This document shows positions 6,912-12,824 of a stretch of DNA of 12,824 nt, one piece after another. Origin of the DNA: DHVE2 group archaeon (lineage in GTDB: Archaea > Thermoplasmatota > Thermoplasmata > Thermoplasmatales > Aciduliprofundaceae); the NCBI GenBank assembly GCA_015522955.1, contig WALG01000041.1, forward strand, positions 1 through 12,824. The letters are read 5' to 3'. Each line of letters opens with the position of its first letter. Position 1 is the stretch's first letter. Position numbers and translations under genes: made by a program. The notes below the pieces were generated by a model, which was not told the origin of the DNA, ran no database searches, and saw nothing but the letters and a program-made list of their open reading frames with translations.

Positions 6912-7526
6912 ATGGACTGGAACGCTTTTCTTCATATATTCGTGCCCCTCTTTGCAGTAATAGACCCATTTGCGGCTCTTCCCCTCTATATGTCTCTAAC
7001 CTCTGGACTTAGTGAGAAGCAGAAGAATGGTGTGATAAAAGAGGCTTTTTTAACTTCTCTTCTTCTCCTGATATTCTTTGCCTTTGCAGGCATCTACATT
7101 CTTGATTTTATGGGCATATCCATAGAGGCTCTCATGATAGCAGGTGGCCTTCTGATGCTAATTGTGAGTATGGAAATGGTAAAGGAGGGAGATAAGCCAA
7201 GGAGCACAGGGAAGAAAACAGCATTGCACGAGGAAGTAGGAGACATCGGTATAGTCCCGTTGGGCACACCCATGTTAGCAGGACCTGGTGCAATTTCTCT
7301 GGTAATCATACTTATGGGAAAGTATCCCAATCATGTGCCTGAAATCATAGTTTCCGTTTTTATTGTAGTAGTTATCACTGCGCTCATATTCTGGGGTTCT
7401 CGTTACATTATGCGGGTAATGGGTGAAAAAGGCTCAAGGGCATTTACCCGCGTTATGGGTCTTTTAGTAACTGCTTTTGCAGTTCAGTATATTCTAGACG
7501 GCATTGCACAGTATTTTCATCTGTGA
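6912..7526 (+). CDS. MarC family integral membrane protein
   Basis: The 204-residue protein has six hydrophobic segments, at about 6-28, 46-66, 72-90, 113-135, 144-165 and 182-200. The MarC signatures are present: VIDPFAALPLY (16-26) near the start of helix 1, and IVPLGTPMLAGPGAI (114-128) in helix 4. A charged loop (91-112) separates two halves of three helices each, as usual in this family. MarC proteins are inner-membrane proteins whose transport role is not established; the old link to multiple antibiotic resistance has not held up in E. coli. The ATG at 6912 follows AAGGGG (6900-6905), which overlaps the previous stop. It is probably last in a three-gene unit, because a separate promoter is predicted before the next gene. 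Confidence 0.9.
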   Translation: MDWNAFLHIFVPLFAVIDPFAALPLYMSLTSGLSEKQKNGVIKEAFLTSLLLLIFFAFAGIYILDFMGISIEALMIAGGLLMLIVSMEMVKEGDKPRSTGKKTALHEEVGDIGIVPLGTPMLAGPGAISLVIILMGKYPNHVPEIIVSVFIVVVITALIFWGSRYIMRVMGEKGSRAFTRVMGLLVTAFAVQYILDGIAQYFHL

Positions 7527-7530
7527 AAAG

Positions 7531-7538
7531 TTTTAAAT
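7531..7538 (+). promoter_or_regulatory. Predicted TATA box for nreA (leaderless GTG start)
   Basis: TTTTAAAT is centred 27-28 nt before the GTG at 7562. The 35-nt gap contains no Shine-Dalgarno-like sequence close to the start. It fits a leaderless transcript beginning at or near the GTG. Confidence 0.55.
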
Positions 7539-7561
7539 TCCTCCATGCATAGTTTTAATCT

Positions 7562-8812
7562 GTGAAAAAAAGAGAAAAACTTGTCGAGCAACTTGCAAAG
7601 AGCGGCATATGTGCGATTTGCAAGGGAACCAAGATGTTATGTGGCAAGAAGGAATGTCCCCTCCTAGTTAGATATTACTCTCTCCTAAGAAAGAAAGGGG
7701 CGATGAAGAGAGAAATTTATGGCTCCTCACCACCCGGAGTTTTTGTGGGAAGGTATGGCTATCCCAAGGTGAATGTTGGTCCTCTGATACCTCCCGAAAT
7801 TGGGAATACAGAGTATATGGATATCCCAGAGACATGGCTCGATATGGACATTCATAATTTTGTGGATATGAGGACATCTCTAATACGTGGCATGAAAAAG
7901 GTAGATGTGCATGCCGCCAGGGACCCGGATTATTTTCTTATTGACCTCCAGGAACTCAGTATGAGCGAAAAACATGTAGATACGGAAACCATATTCGAAA
8001 GATTACCTAGGGGACGCGTAATCATTGGCAGCGAAGTGCAGCCCTATGGTCCTACGGCACCTATCAAAAAAATGGATCACGGGAATGTGAAGGTGAATCC
8101 ACGCCTTGAGAGGGTTTACTACGATGAATTAAAGGCAGAAGACGCAATCATAAAACTCTATAACGAGGGAGTTCGTATCTCTCTCATCCAAAAATCATTT
8201 AGCATGGGGACTATGGGGATAGAGCGCAAAATAGTGCCAACAAGATGGAGCATCACAGCGGTGGATGATACCATATCCAAGCGTCTTGTTGCACGTGTGA
8301 AAGAGAATCCAATTATCGATGAAAGTATGGTTTTCGTATCCCATAAAATGGGAAATCTCTTTGCCGTTATTTTCCTCCCAAGAGCATGGAGTTACGAACT
8401 CGTTGAGGCATGGTATCCCGGTACCCTGTGGAATCCCTATGGAACTCGAATTTTCATGGTCTCCAGCCATGAGTATTATGAAGGGCGCAGAGAATATGCA
8501 GAGATTGGCGGCTGCTATTATGCTGCCAGACTTGCAGTGAGCGAGAAACTACTTGACATAGGAAAACAGGCTATGGTAATTGTACTTCGTGAAGCACAGC
8601 CGGATTATTTGATGCCTGTGGGTGTGTGGCATGTAAGGGAGAATGTTAGAAATGCTATCCATGGAAAATCCAGAGTATTTCAGGAAGAAAAAGGGGCCAT
8701 AGAGTATGCCCTGTCTTTATTCCATATCCCTCGTAGATACTGGTTTGAAGGCTCCCACCTGCTCAGAGATCTGAAACATCAGAGGAGGCTTGAGGATTTT
8801 GAAATACGTTGA
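7562..8812 (+). CDS. nreA: DNA repair protein NreA
   Basis: NreA is a conserved archaeal protein linked to repair of DNA damage. In Haloferax it acts with the UvrABC system, and it binds the sliding clamp PCNA through a C-terminal motif. This 416-residue protein has the N-terminal zinc-finger cysteines C17, C20, C27 and C32 (C-x2-C-x6-C-x4-C). The family body follows, with SSPPGVFVGRYGYPKVNVGPLIPP (about 55-78) and RKIVPTRWSITAVDDTIS (about 221-238). The tail QRRLEDFE (407-414) matches a PIP-box pattern Q-x-x-L-x-x-F-x, so PCNA binding is plausible. GTG is used as the start, placing the first zinc cysteine at residue 17 as expected. The gene overlaps the SplB-like gene by 14 nt, so the two are probably translated together. 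Confidence 0.93.
   Translation: MKKREKLVEQLAKSGICAICKGTKMLCGKKECPLLVRYYSLLRKKGAMKREIYGSSPPGVFVGRYGYPKVNVGPLIPPEIGNTEYMDIPETWLDMDIHNFVDMRTSLIRGMKKVDVHAARDPDYFLIDLQELSMSEKHVDTETIFERLPRGRVIIGSEVQPYGPTAPIKKMDHGNVKVNPRLERVYYDELKAEDAIIKLYNEGVRISLIQKSFSMGTMGIERKIVPTRWSITAVDDTISKRLVARVKENPIIDESMVFVSHKMGNLFAVIFLPRAWSYELVEAWYPGTLWNPYGTRIFMVSSHEYYEGRREYAEIGGCYYAARLAVSEKLLDIGKQAMVIVLREAQPDYLMPVGVWHVRENVRNAIHGKSRVFQEEKGAIEYALSLFHIPRRYWFEGSHLLRDLKHQRRLEDFEIR
8783..8788 (+). promoter_or_regulatory. Ribosome binding site of the SplB-like gene
   Basis: AGGAGG lies within the end of nreA, 10 nt before TTG 8799. It is too close (1 nt) to the in-frame TTG at 8790, which supports the shorter protein. Confidence 0.5.
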
Positions 8813-9542
8813 GATATTTGTTAAAATTGCACTCTCAGAATCAAAACTGAGTAACACCGATTACGCCCTTAATCCCTACCGCGGATGCGAGCACCAGTGT
8901 GTATACTGCTATGCGCCTCATGTTACTCATATGCCCATTGAAGAGTGGAGGAATATTGTTTATGTAAAAAGAAACATTGCCACGATACTCAACAAAGAAT
9001 TACGTAGAAAGAAAGGGTTTGTGAGCGTAGGGACTGTTACCGATGCCTATCAACCCGCAGAGAAAAAATATGAAATAACAAGGCAATGTCTTGAAGTTTT
9101 AAAATCTCATAATGTGCCTATTTCAATACTCACAAAATCCTCGCTTATCACAAGGGATCTGGACATAATAAAGGATTTTAATGAGGCACACGTAGGGGTA
9201 ACGATTACCACTCTGGATGAATACATGCGAAGGAGAATTGAACCAAACTCATCGACTGCAGAGGATAGACTTCAGGTTCTGGAGGAATTTAAAGGCCACG
9301 CGATAACCTATGCTTTTGTGGGTCCTGTGATACCAGAAGTTACGGACCTGGAGAAAATAATGCATCGCCTGAATCGCATTGGAGTAAACTATGTAATAGT
9401 GGACAAATTCAGATGGAAGCGGGGTATGCATCTGCCAGAATTTCTGAAAGAGAGAATAAATCAAGGTGATTACAATACCGTGAAAATGAAATCTATGAAA
9501 CTTGCGAGAAAATATGATCTCCGGGTTTTTCTGGACTGGTAA
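8799..9542 (+). CDS. SplB-like (COG1533) radical SAM protein
   Basis: The product is a 247-residue protein of the radical SAM family often labelled DNA repair photolyase or SplB-like. Its true substrate in archaea is unknown. It begins with KYVEIFVKIALSESKLS and NPYRGCEHQCVYCYAP, with the cluster cysteines at C30, C34 and C37. VGTVTDAYQPAEKKY (78-91), ILTKSSLITRDLD (110-122), VTITTLDE and RIEPNSSTAEDR (147-157) follow, all typical of this group. The conserved cysteine that true spore photoproduct lyases use for hydrogen transfer is not evident, so I do not call it a photoproduct lyase. The TTG at 8799 matches the usual N-terminus. It overlaps nreA by 14 nt, which hints at a link to DNA repair. 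It ends 1 nt before the stop of the convergent gene. Confidence 0.86.
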   Translation: MKYVEIFVKIALSESKLSNTDYALNPYRGCEHQCVYCYAPHVTHMPIEEWRNIVYVKRNIATILNKELRRKKGFVSVGTVTDAYQPAEKKYEITRQCLEVLKSHNVPISILTKSSLITRDLDIIKDFNEAHVGVTITTLDEYMRRRIEPNSSTAEDRLQVLEEFKGHAITYAFVGPVIPEVTDLEKIMHRLNRIGVNYVIVDKFRWKRGMHLPEFLKERINQGDYNTVKMKSMKLARKYDLRVFLDW

Positions 9543-9543
9543 A

Positions 9544-10500
9544 TTATTTGGGAATAAGGTACACCCGCAGATTCTCTGAAGCAATTATTTTTCCACAGTA
9601 TCCCTTATTAATAAAAATCCTTTTTCCCTTTTCCAGTGGTATACTATCTGAATTATCTGAAAGTTTGCCTTCTCCATCGGAAACCACAAGATAGGAATCT
9701 TTATCTGCACAGAACTCACAGGGCACATATCCCTTTTTGATGTAGAGTTCTATGCCCTCTTTTCCCTCAAAGAGAGCCTTTTCTTTTCTGTAGCCCCATG
9801 GGGTATCCTCACGATTTTCGTACTCTTTCCGCACTTTCTCCAAGTCCTTCAGGCTGTCCACACTCTGCCAGAAGATGTCATCCTCGCGATATACGAATGC
9901 TCGGCGCATCTCCGCAATTCTGGGAAACACTGTGCGTTCCACCGCTCTGTCTCTATACTCCATCTGAAAATATGGATATGCCTCTTTTTTAACGTAATAT
10001 AGTCCAGCGTTGATATAATGATCCAGTATAGGTTTCTCTCTAAACGATAGAATTAGATCATCCCTGAACTCAATTATCCCGTAGGGAGAACGCATTTTAG
10101 TCACAGCGATAAGAAGGAGCGCATCCTTATTTTCTTCACCCCTTTTTATCATTTTCTTAATATTAAAATCGCTCACCACATCTCCATTCATCACCACGCT
10201 GTCTTCACTTAGCATGGAGAAGCAATTGCTGAGCGCGTACAGCGTGCCCTGAGGTTTATTCTCTACAAGATAATGAATCTGCAAATTGTTCCATGAATCT
10301 CCGTATCTATCCTTAATTTTCTCCCAGAGATAGCCCACAAGGAGATACACCTCATTTATTCCTGCATATTTTAAACTCAACAACTGGCGGTCCAGTATGG
10401 TGTAATTATCTTTTATCTCCACAAGGGGTTTGGGTACCATCTCCGTGAGCGGTTTCAGTCTTTTACCATATCCTCCCGCCAGAATCACTCCCACTACCAT
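9544..10500 (-). CDS. Sugar-phosphate nucleotidyltransferase fused to a cupin-like domain
   Basis: The 318-residue protein has an N-terminal nucleotidyltransferase domain (1-230) like those that join a sugar phosphate to NDP. It has LAGGYGKRLKPLTE (7-20, nucleotide binding), PKPLVEI (23-29), NGD (105-107, metal binding), FREKP (153-157), INAGLYYV (163-170) and WQSVDSLKD (211-219). A C-terminal segment (232-318) resembles the cupin of type II phosphomannose isomerase: PWGY (234-237), a YLVVSDGEG strand (270-278) and an IPLEKGKRIFINKGY hairpin (287-301). The metal-binding histidines of that cupin are absent. Cysteines C261, C264 and C302 lie near their places. The exact sugar cannot be told; mannose-1-phosphate is one possibility. 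It follows the radical SAM gene by 1 nt and has a GAGGCG site in that gene's end. Confidence 0.8.
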   Translation of the reverse strand: MVVGVILAGGYGKRLKPLTEMVPKPLVEIKDNYTILDRQLLSLKYAGINEVYLLVGYLWEKIKDRYGDSWNNLQIHYLVENKPQGTLYALSNCFSMLSEDSVVMNGDVVSDFNIKKMIKRGEENKDALLLIAVTKMRSPYGIIEFRDDLILSFREKPILDHYINAGLYYVKKEAYPYFQMEYRDRAVERTVFPRIAEMRRAFVYREDDIFWQSVDSLKDLEKVRKEYENREDTPWGYRKEKALFEGKEGIELYIKKGYVPCEFCADKDSYLVVSDGEGKLSDNSDSIPLEKGKRIFINKGYCGKIIASENLRVYLIPK

Positions 10501-10501
10501 T

Positions 10502-11440
10502 CTATCGCCTCATGTAGCCCTCAATGGTGCTTAAGGCATATTTTCCAAGGTTAAAAATGTTGTTGAACTGCGAGGTCTCCGCGTGGAGATACAGCATGCA
10601 TTCTCTGCGACATTTATACATGGTCTCTCTAGCCTTCTTTGCCTCAGGAGAGAGAAGTATCTCCTCAAGCGGTTTCTCAAGAAGATTGCCTACTTTCCAC
10701 CCTATCACGCTGCAGGGATACACAATATCTCCATTTGCTTCAATCATCACAGAGAAGGATTTGCATGTGTAATGATTCACAAGGCTATCAATAAAAGCCT
10801 CACTGGTAACTATGGTGCTCCCAAATTCCTTCTTCAGGGAAACAAGTTCATCGTGAATCTCCTTTTTATCTGGGGACATATTAACAGCCCCGGGAAGTGC
10901 CACCGCTGGCATAAGAAGAATTCTTGCACCAGCCTCGTGAGCTTTCTCTACCTTCCATCTCATGGCCTTTATGTCATTCTTCGTGACAACTGTCTGCACT
11001 GTTATCTTTATCCGTGGCGTATATTTTTTGAGTTCATCGAAGAGATACAGGTTATTATGACCCTCATCGATGGATACGTGCAGAAAGTCAAGATACTTTG
11101 CAAACTCCTCCAGTGGTAATTTATGAAGAAAAGTGCCGTTGGTAGTCATAAAAAGGTAGAAGGAACGATCATGGGCGTATTTCGCTATATCCAGTATATC
11201 TTTGCGAAGCGTGGGCTCTCCACCCTCCAGACTGAGCACCGTCACTGTAGAATCTGCCAGTCTATCTATTATTTTGAAAACATCTTTTGTGGGAAGATCC
11301 GGGGTTCTATCACGCCACACATTACAAAATGGGCACCTCATGTTGCACCGGTGAGTTACCTTGAATGAACCATACACAGGACGATCGTAATCTAGATAAC
11401 TTTTAAGGAACCATTTTATGGCTCGAAGATTTCTATTCAT
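10502..11440 (-). CDS. Radical SAM protein with SPASM/twitch-like C-terminal cysteines
   Basis: This 312-residue protein has the radical SAM motif THRCNMRCPFCNVW, with cluster cysteines C32, C36 and C39. SLEGGEPTLRKDIL (70-83), MTTNGTFL (98-105) and FLHVSIDEG (119-127) follow. Four further cysteines, C226, C243, C277 and C281, are arranged as in SPASM/twitch domains: CKSFSVMIEANGDIVYPC, then a GNLLEKPLEEI block, then CRREC. A second iron-sulfur cluster is therefore likely. The substrate is unknown. Families with this layout modify peptides, nucleotides or lipids, for example adenosylhopene synthase HpnH and archaeal tetraether-lipid enzymes. The short N-terminal basic helix, about residues 1-20, could touch a membrane. 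Its partner gene downstream is a nucleotidyltransferase-cupin fusion. A TATA-like box sits about 25 nt before the start. Confidence 0.82.
   Translation of the reverse strand: MNRNLRAIKWFLKSYLDYDRPVYGSFKVTHRCNMRCPFCNVWRDRTPDLPTKDVFKIIDRLADSTVTVLSLEGGEPTLRKDILDIAKYAHDRSFYLFMTTNGTFLHKLPLEEFAKYLDFLHVSIDEGHNNLYLFDELKKYTPRIKITVQTVVTKNDIKAMRWKVEKAHEAGARILLMPAVALPGAVNMSPDKKEIHDELVSLKKEFGSTIVTSEAFIDSLVNHYTCKSFSVMIEANGDIVYPCSVIGWKVGNLLEKPLEEILLSPEAKKARETMYKCRRECMLYLHAETSQFNNIFNLGKYALSTIEGYMRR
10506..10511 (-). promoter_or_regulatory. Ribosome binding site of the nucleotidyltransferase gene
   Basis: GAGGCG on the minus strand lies within the last codons of the radical SAM gene and 5 nt before the ATG. 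It ties translation of the two genes together. Confidence 0.5.
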
Positions 11441-11461
11441 CTTGAAATGCGATGCAATAGA

Positions 11462-11469
11462 TTTATTTA
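11462..11469 (-). promoter_or_regulatory. Predicted TATA box for the radical SAM/nucleotidyltransferase pair
   Basis: TAAATAAA on the minus strand is centred about 25-26 nt before the ATG at 11440, just downstream of the CRM-domain gene. This suggests a leaderless transcript for the two-gene unit, separate from the ribosome-biogenesis unit upstream of it. Confidence 0.55.
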
Positions 11470-11480
11470 ATTTTTATGAA

Positions 11481-11702
11481 TCATCTTTTTCTCAGTACAA
11501 TGGTGAATCCCCGAATCTCCACCAGTTCTGCATTGGCACTCTTTGCTATAAACTCTGCTTTTTCCTTGAAATTCTCTCTATCTGCATTTTTCAGAAATTT
11601 TATTTTTACAATTTTTCTCTTTTTGAGTTGCATCTTTAGTTCCTCTATGATTTCCGGGGTAATTCCGCTTTTTCCTATCTGCACATTTGCCTTTAATTCC
11701 AC
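11481..11702 (-). CDS. CRM (YhbY-like) RNA-binding domain protein
   Basis: The 73-residue protein is a single CRM domain, the fold of bacterial YhbY and of plant intron-splicing factors, which binds ribosomal or intron RNA. It has the order expected: VQIGKSGITPEIIEELKMQL (7-26), with the G-x-x-G-x-T turn, then RKIVKIKFLKN (29-39), a helix and the final strand GFTIVLRKR (65-73). The length is short but fits archaeal single-domain members. It starts with GTG, shares one base with the stop of Nep1 (TAGTG), and has a strong GGAGGTG site 5 nt upstream. Its place after Nep1 fits a role in small-subunit assembly, but a direct role is inferred. Confidence 0.85.
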   Translation of the reverse strand: MELKANVQIGKSGITPEIIEELKMQLKKRKIVKIKFLKNADRENFKEKAEFIAKSANAELVEIRGFTIVLRKR

Positions 11703-12373
11703 TATTTCACCTCCTCCAGATATCTCCTTTCATATTCTGCTATAAGTTCATAAACTGTTACCCATGCCATGAGAGTTTCATGATACATAGATATTATATC
11801 ATCAGCAAAATCAATATTACTCAGAAAATCACCGCTGGAAAAACCTCCAACAATGAAGGTTACATCTCTTGGAATCTCATATTCTCTCAGATTTATTTTT
11901 CTTCCCTTTTCTGAGAGAACGATTATCTTGCCACCACACTCCTTTGCTACGGCCTGAAGGCTCATTTTTTCGAGCACAAGGAGGGGTTTCTCTTTATCAG
12001 GTACGTATTTGTTCTGGAAGACATGCTCAATAAGGCCTACAAATCTGTGGTAGGCTTTGGGTAATCTGGTTTCCGGCGCAATTTTTATAACATCGTTGTT
12101 GCGGGTATGGAGATAAACCTTTAACAAACCTTCATGATTGAGTATGGACTCCTGAGCATTTAAAAGCACAAAATGTGCTATATCAGGACGTCCTCTCCTC
12201 TCTGCCTCTGCAGGATATTTACTCCTTATAGCCTGATGATGGTAGGATGCGTCCAAGAGCATTTGTGACGGTTTCTTTTTTCTAATCTTTGCATGCTTAA
12301 CCACTGCCGGATGCCCCTGAATTGCTTGGGGCACGAGTTCTATTTCGCTATCCGCCAGGATGAGATGCATCAT
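11702..12373 (-). CDS. nep1: rRNA small subunit pseudouridine methyltransferase Nep1
   Basis: Nep1 (EMG1) is a SPOUT-class enzyme that adds a methyl group to N1 of a conserved pseudouridine in helix 35 of 16S rRNA. It is also needed for small-subunit assembly. The 223-residue protein shows HHQAIRSKYPAEAERRGRPD (45-64), including the ERRGRPDIAH signature, and RLPKAYHRFVGLIEHVF (103-119). The SAM-binding knot has VGGFSSGDF (175-183) and SMYHETLMAW (195-204). The length is normal and no key region is missing. The ATG at 12373 overlaps the stop of the preceding small gene by 4 nt; a second ATG lies one codon on. It is followed with a one-base overlap by the CRM gene. The unit thus groups two factors that act on rRNA. 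Confidence 0.94.
   Translation of the reverse strand: MMHLILADSEIELVPQAIQGHPAVVKHAKIRKKKPSQMLLDASYHHQAIRSKYPAEAERRGRPDIAHFVLLNAQESILNHEGLLKVYLHTRNNDVIKIAPETRLPKAYHRFVGLIEHVFQNKYVPDKEKPLLVLEKMSLQAVAKECGGKIIVLSEKGRKINLREYEIPRDVTFIVGGFSSGDFLSNIDFADDIISMYHETLMAWVTVYELIAEYERRYLEEVK
11708..11714 (-). promoter_or_regulatory. Strong ribosome binding site of the CRM gene
   Basis: GGAGGTG, within a longer GGAGGAGGTG on the minus strand, lies 5 nt before GTG 11702, inside the end of the Nep1 gene. It confirms this non-ATG start. Confidence 0.65.
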
Positions 12374-12657
12374 CCGAAGATTGCCCCCATACCCAGAGAT
12401 GCTTCATCTTCAGATTTTTTTATCAACTGGTATATTTTTATGGCTTCCTCTCCCCTCATTTCATATTCACCTGCAATTTTCCTGGCATTTTGGATGCCCT
12501 CCTCGCTGCCTTCTACAAGCACATATATCTCGGAGCCATCCAGAGAGAGACTCTTTGCATCTCTTTTTATTATGCTCTGCCTGCTAACCACATCATTCGC
12601 ATATAGTCCCTCGATTTTTTTATCTCCACTCTTGAATTTGAATATTACATACACCAT
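12370..12657 (-). CDS. Unknown small protein upstream of Nep1
   Basis: I do not recognise this family. The 95-residue protein, or 101 if translation starts at ATG 12675, begins with a hydrophobic strand MVYVIFKFKSGDKK. A region with alternating strand and turn (IEGLYANDVVSRQSII) and SEIYVLVEGSEEGIQNARKIA follow. The latter looks like a strand, then a turn, then a helix, the pattern of small RNA- or ligand-binding alpha-beta domains. The C-terminus EDEASLGMGAIFG is glycine-rich. The start at 12657 is preferred because the TATA-like box fits it slightly better and GGTGAG is near, but ATG 12675 cannot be excluded. The stop overlaps the Nep1 start by 4 nt, so a role connected to ribosome assembly is a reasonable inference. 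Confidence 0.72.
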   Translation of the reverse strand: MVYVIFKFKSGDKKIEGLYANDVVSRQSIIKRDAKSLSLDGSEIYVLVEGSEEGIQNARKIAGEYEMRGEEAIKIYQLIKKSEDEASLGMGAIFG

Positions 12658-12687
12658 ACTCACCAGGTGGGCCATAATCTCGCATGC

Positions 12688-12695
12688 TAATTAAA
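12688..12695 (-). promoter_or_regulatory. Possible TATA box of the Nep1 unit
   Basis: TTTAATTA on the minus strand is centred about 34 nt before ATG 12657 and 17 nt before ATG 12675. A start about 26 nt downstream of the box would leave a very short leader before 12657. The fit is only moderate. Confidence 0.35.
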
Positions 12696-12719
12696 CTTTT
12701 GTAGGTGGGGGATAAACTC

Positions 12720-12727
12720 TAAATATA
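12720..12727 (+). promoter_or_regulatory. Predicted TATA box for tRNA-Val
   Basis: TAAATATA is centred about 25-26 nt before the first base of the mature tRNA, the normal distance of an archaeal TATA box to the transcript start. The region between it and the minus-strand unit is a divergent promoter region. Confidence 0.6.
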
Positions 12728-12748
12728 GGTTACATATACATCAAAATG

Positions 12749-12821
12749 GGGCCCGTGGTCTAGTGGTTATGACGTCGCCCTTACAAGGCGAAGATCCCCG
12801 GTTCAAACCCGGGCGGGCCCA
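12749..12821 (+). tRNA. tRNA-Val (anticodon UAC)
   Basis: The 73-nt sequence folds into a complete cloverleaf. The acceptor stem is GGGCCCG with CGGGCCC (seven pairs, discriminator A at 12821). The D arm is short, with three clear pairs. The anticodon stem is TCGCC/GGCGA with loop CTTACAA, and the T stem is CCCGG/CCGGG with loop TTCAAAC. The anticodon TAC (12782-12784) reads the valine codon GTA. There is no intron. CCA is not encoded: the three bases after the discriminator are CTA. The gene is divergent from the Nep1 unit. Confidence 0.96.
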
Positions 12822-12824
12822 CTA

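Noticed and set aside
8799..9542. Calling the SplB-like protein a spore photoproduct lyase
   Set aside because: The conserved hydrogen-transfer cysteine is not evident, and archaea do not make spores. Only the family name is safe.
10583..11119. 178-residue plus-strand frame inside the minus-strand radical SAM gene
   Set aside because: The opposite strand encodes a complete radical SAM protein with all its motifs. This frame is rich in aromatic, Cys and His residues with no domain.
1..12824. CRISPR array, insertion sequence, prophage or toxin-antitoxin pair
   Set aside because: No regular repeats, transposase motifs, terminal inverted repeats or toxin-like small gene pairs are visible on either strand. 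A tRNA is present at the right edge, but no attachment-site duplicate is seen inside the window.

Overview
The window looks like an ordinary, gene-dense stretch of an archaeal chromosome. The evidence is a set of archaeal or archaeal/eukaryal genes: pantoate kinase, NreA, Nep1, an UPF0147 protein, a RAM-only Lrp relative and an archaeal-type CoaBC. Several genes also have AT-rich TATA-like boxes centred about 25-28 nt before the start codon with no ribosome-binding site between, as expected for leaderless archaeal transcripts. My guess is a Thermoplasmatota-type euryarchaeon (DHVE2/Aciduliprofundum-like). This rests on gene style, not on a search. I see no insertion sequence, phage gene or CRISPR array.

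Layout, plus strand: (1) positions 1-235 are AT- and pyrimidine-rich with no supportable gene. (2) 236-2689 is a tight unit: queE (7-deazaguanine pathway), an AMMECR1-domain protein and dihydroorotase. (3) 2700-5365 starts from its own predicted promoter: CoaBC and pantoate kinase (start and stop overlap; two steps of archaeal CoA synthesis), then a biotin-protein ligase. (4) 5423-6247 is a radical SAM protein related to biotin synthase. (5) 6310-7526: a stand-alone RAM domain, an UPF0147 protein and a six-helix MarC-family membrane protein. (6) 7562-9542: NreA (DNA repair, with a C-terminal PIP-box-like motif) overlapping a SplB-like radical SAM gene.

Layout, minus strand: the strands switch at 9543, where two genes meet tail to tail with one base between them. 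Reading leftward from 12.67 kb there is a ribosome-biogenesis unit (unknown small protein, Nep1 and a CRM/YhbY RNA-binding protein, with 4-nt and 1-nt overlaps). Then, from a separate predicted leaderless promoter, come a radical SAM/SPASM-like enzyme and a sugar-nucleotidyltransferase fused to a cupin-like domain. A tRNA-Val(UAC) is divergent at the right edge.

Four different radical SAM enzymes lie in under 13 kb. The least explained parts are the minus-strand radical SAM plus nucleotidyltransferase-cupin pair, the biotin-synthase-like radical SAM protein with exactly three extra cysteines, and the small unknown protein leading the Nep1 unit. All other calls are routine housekeeping.
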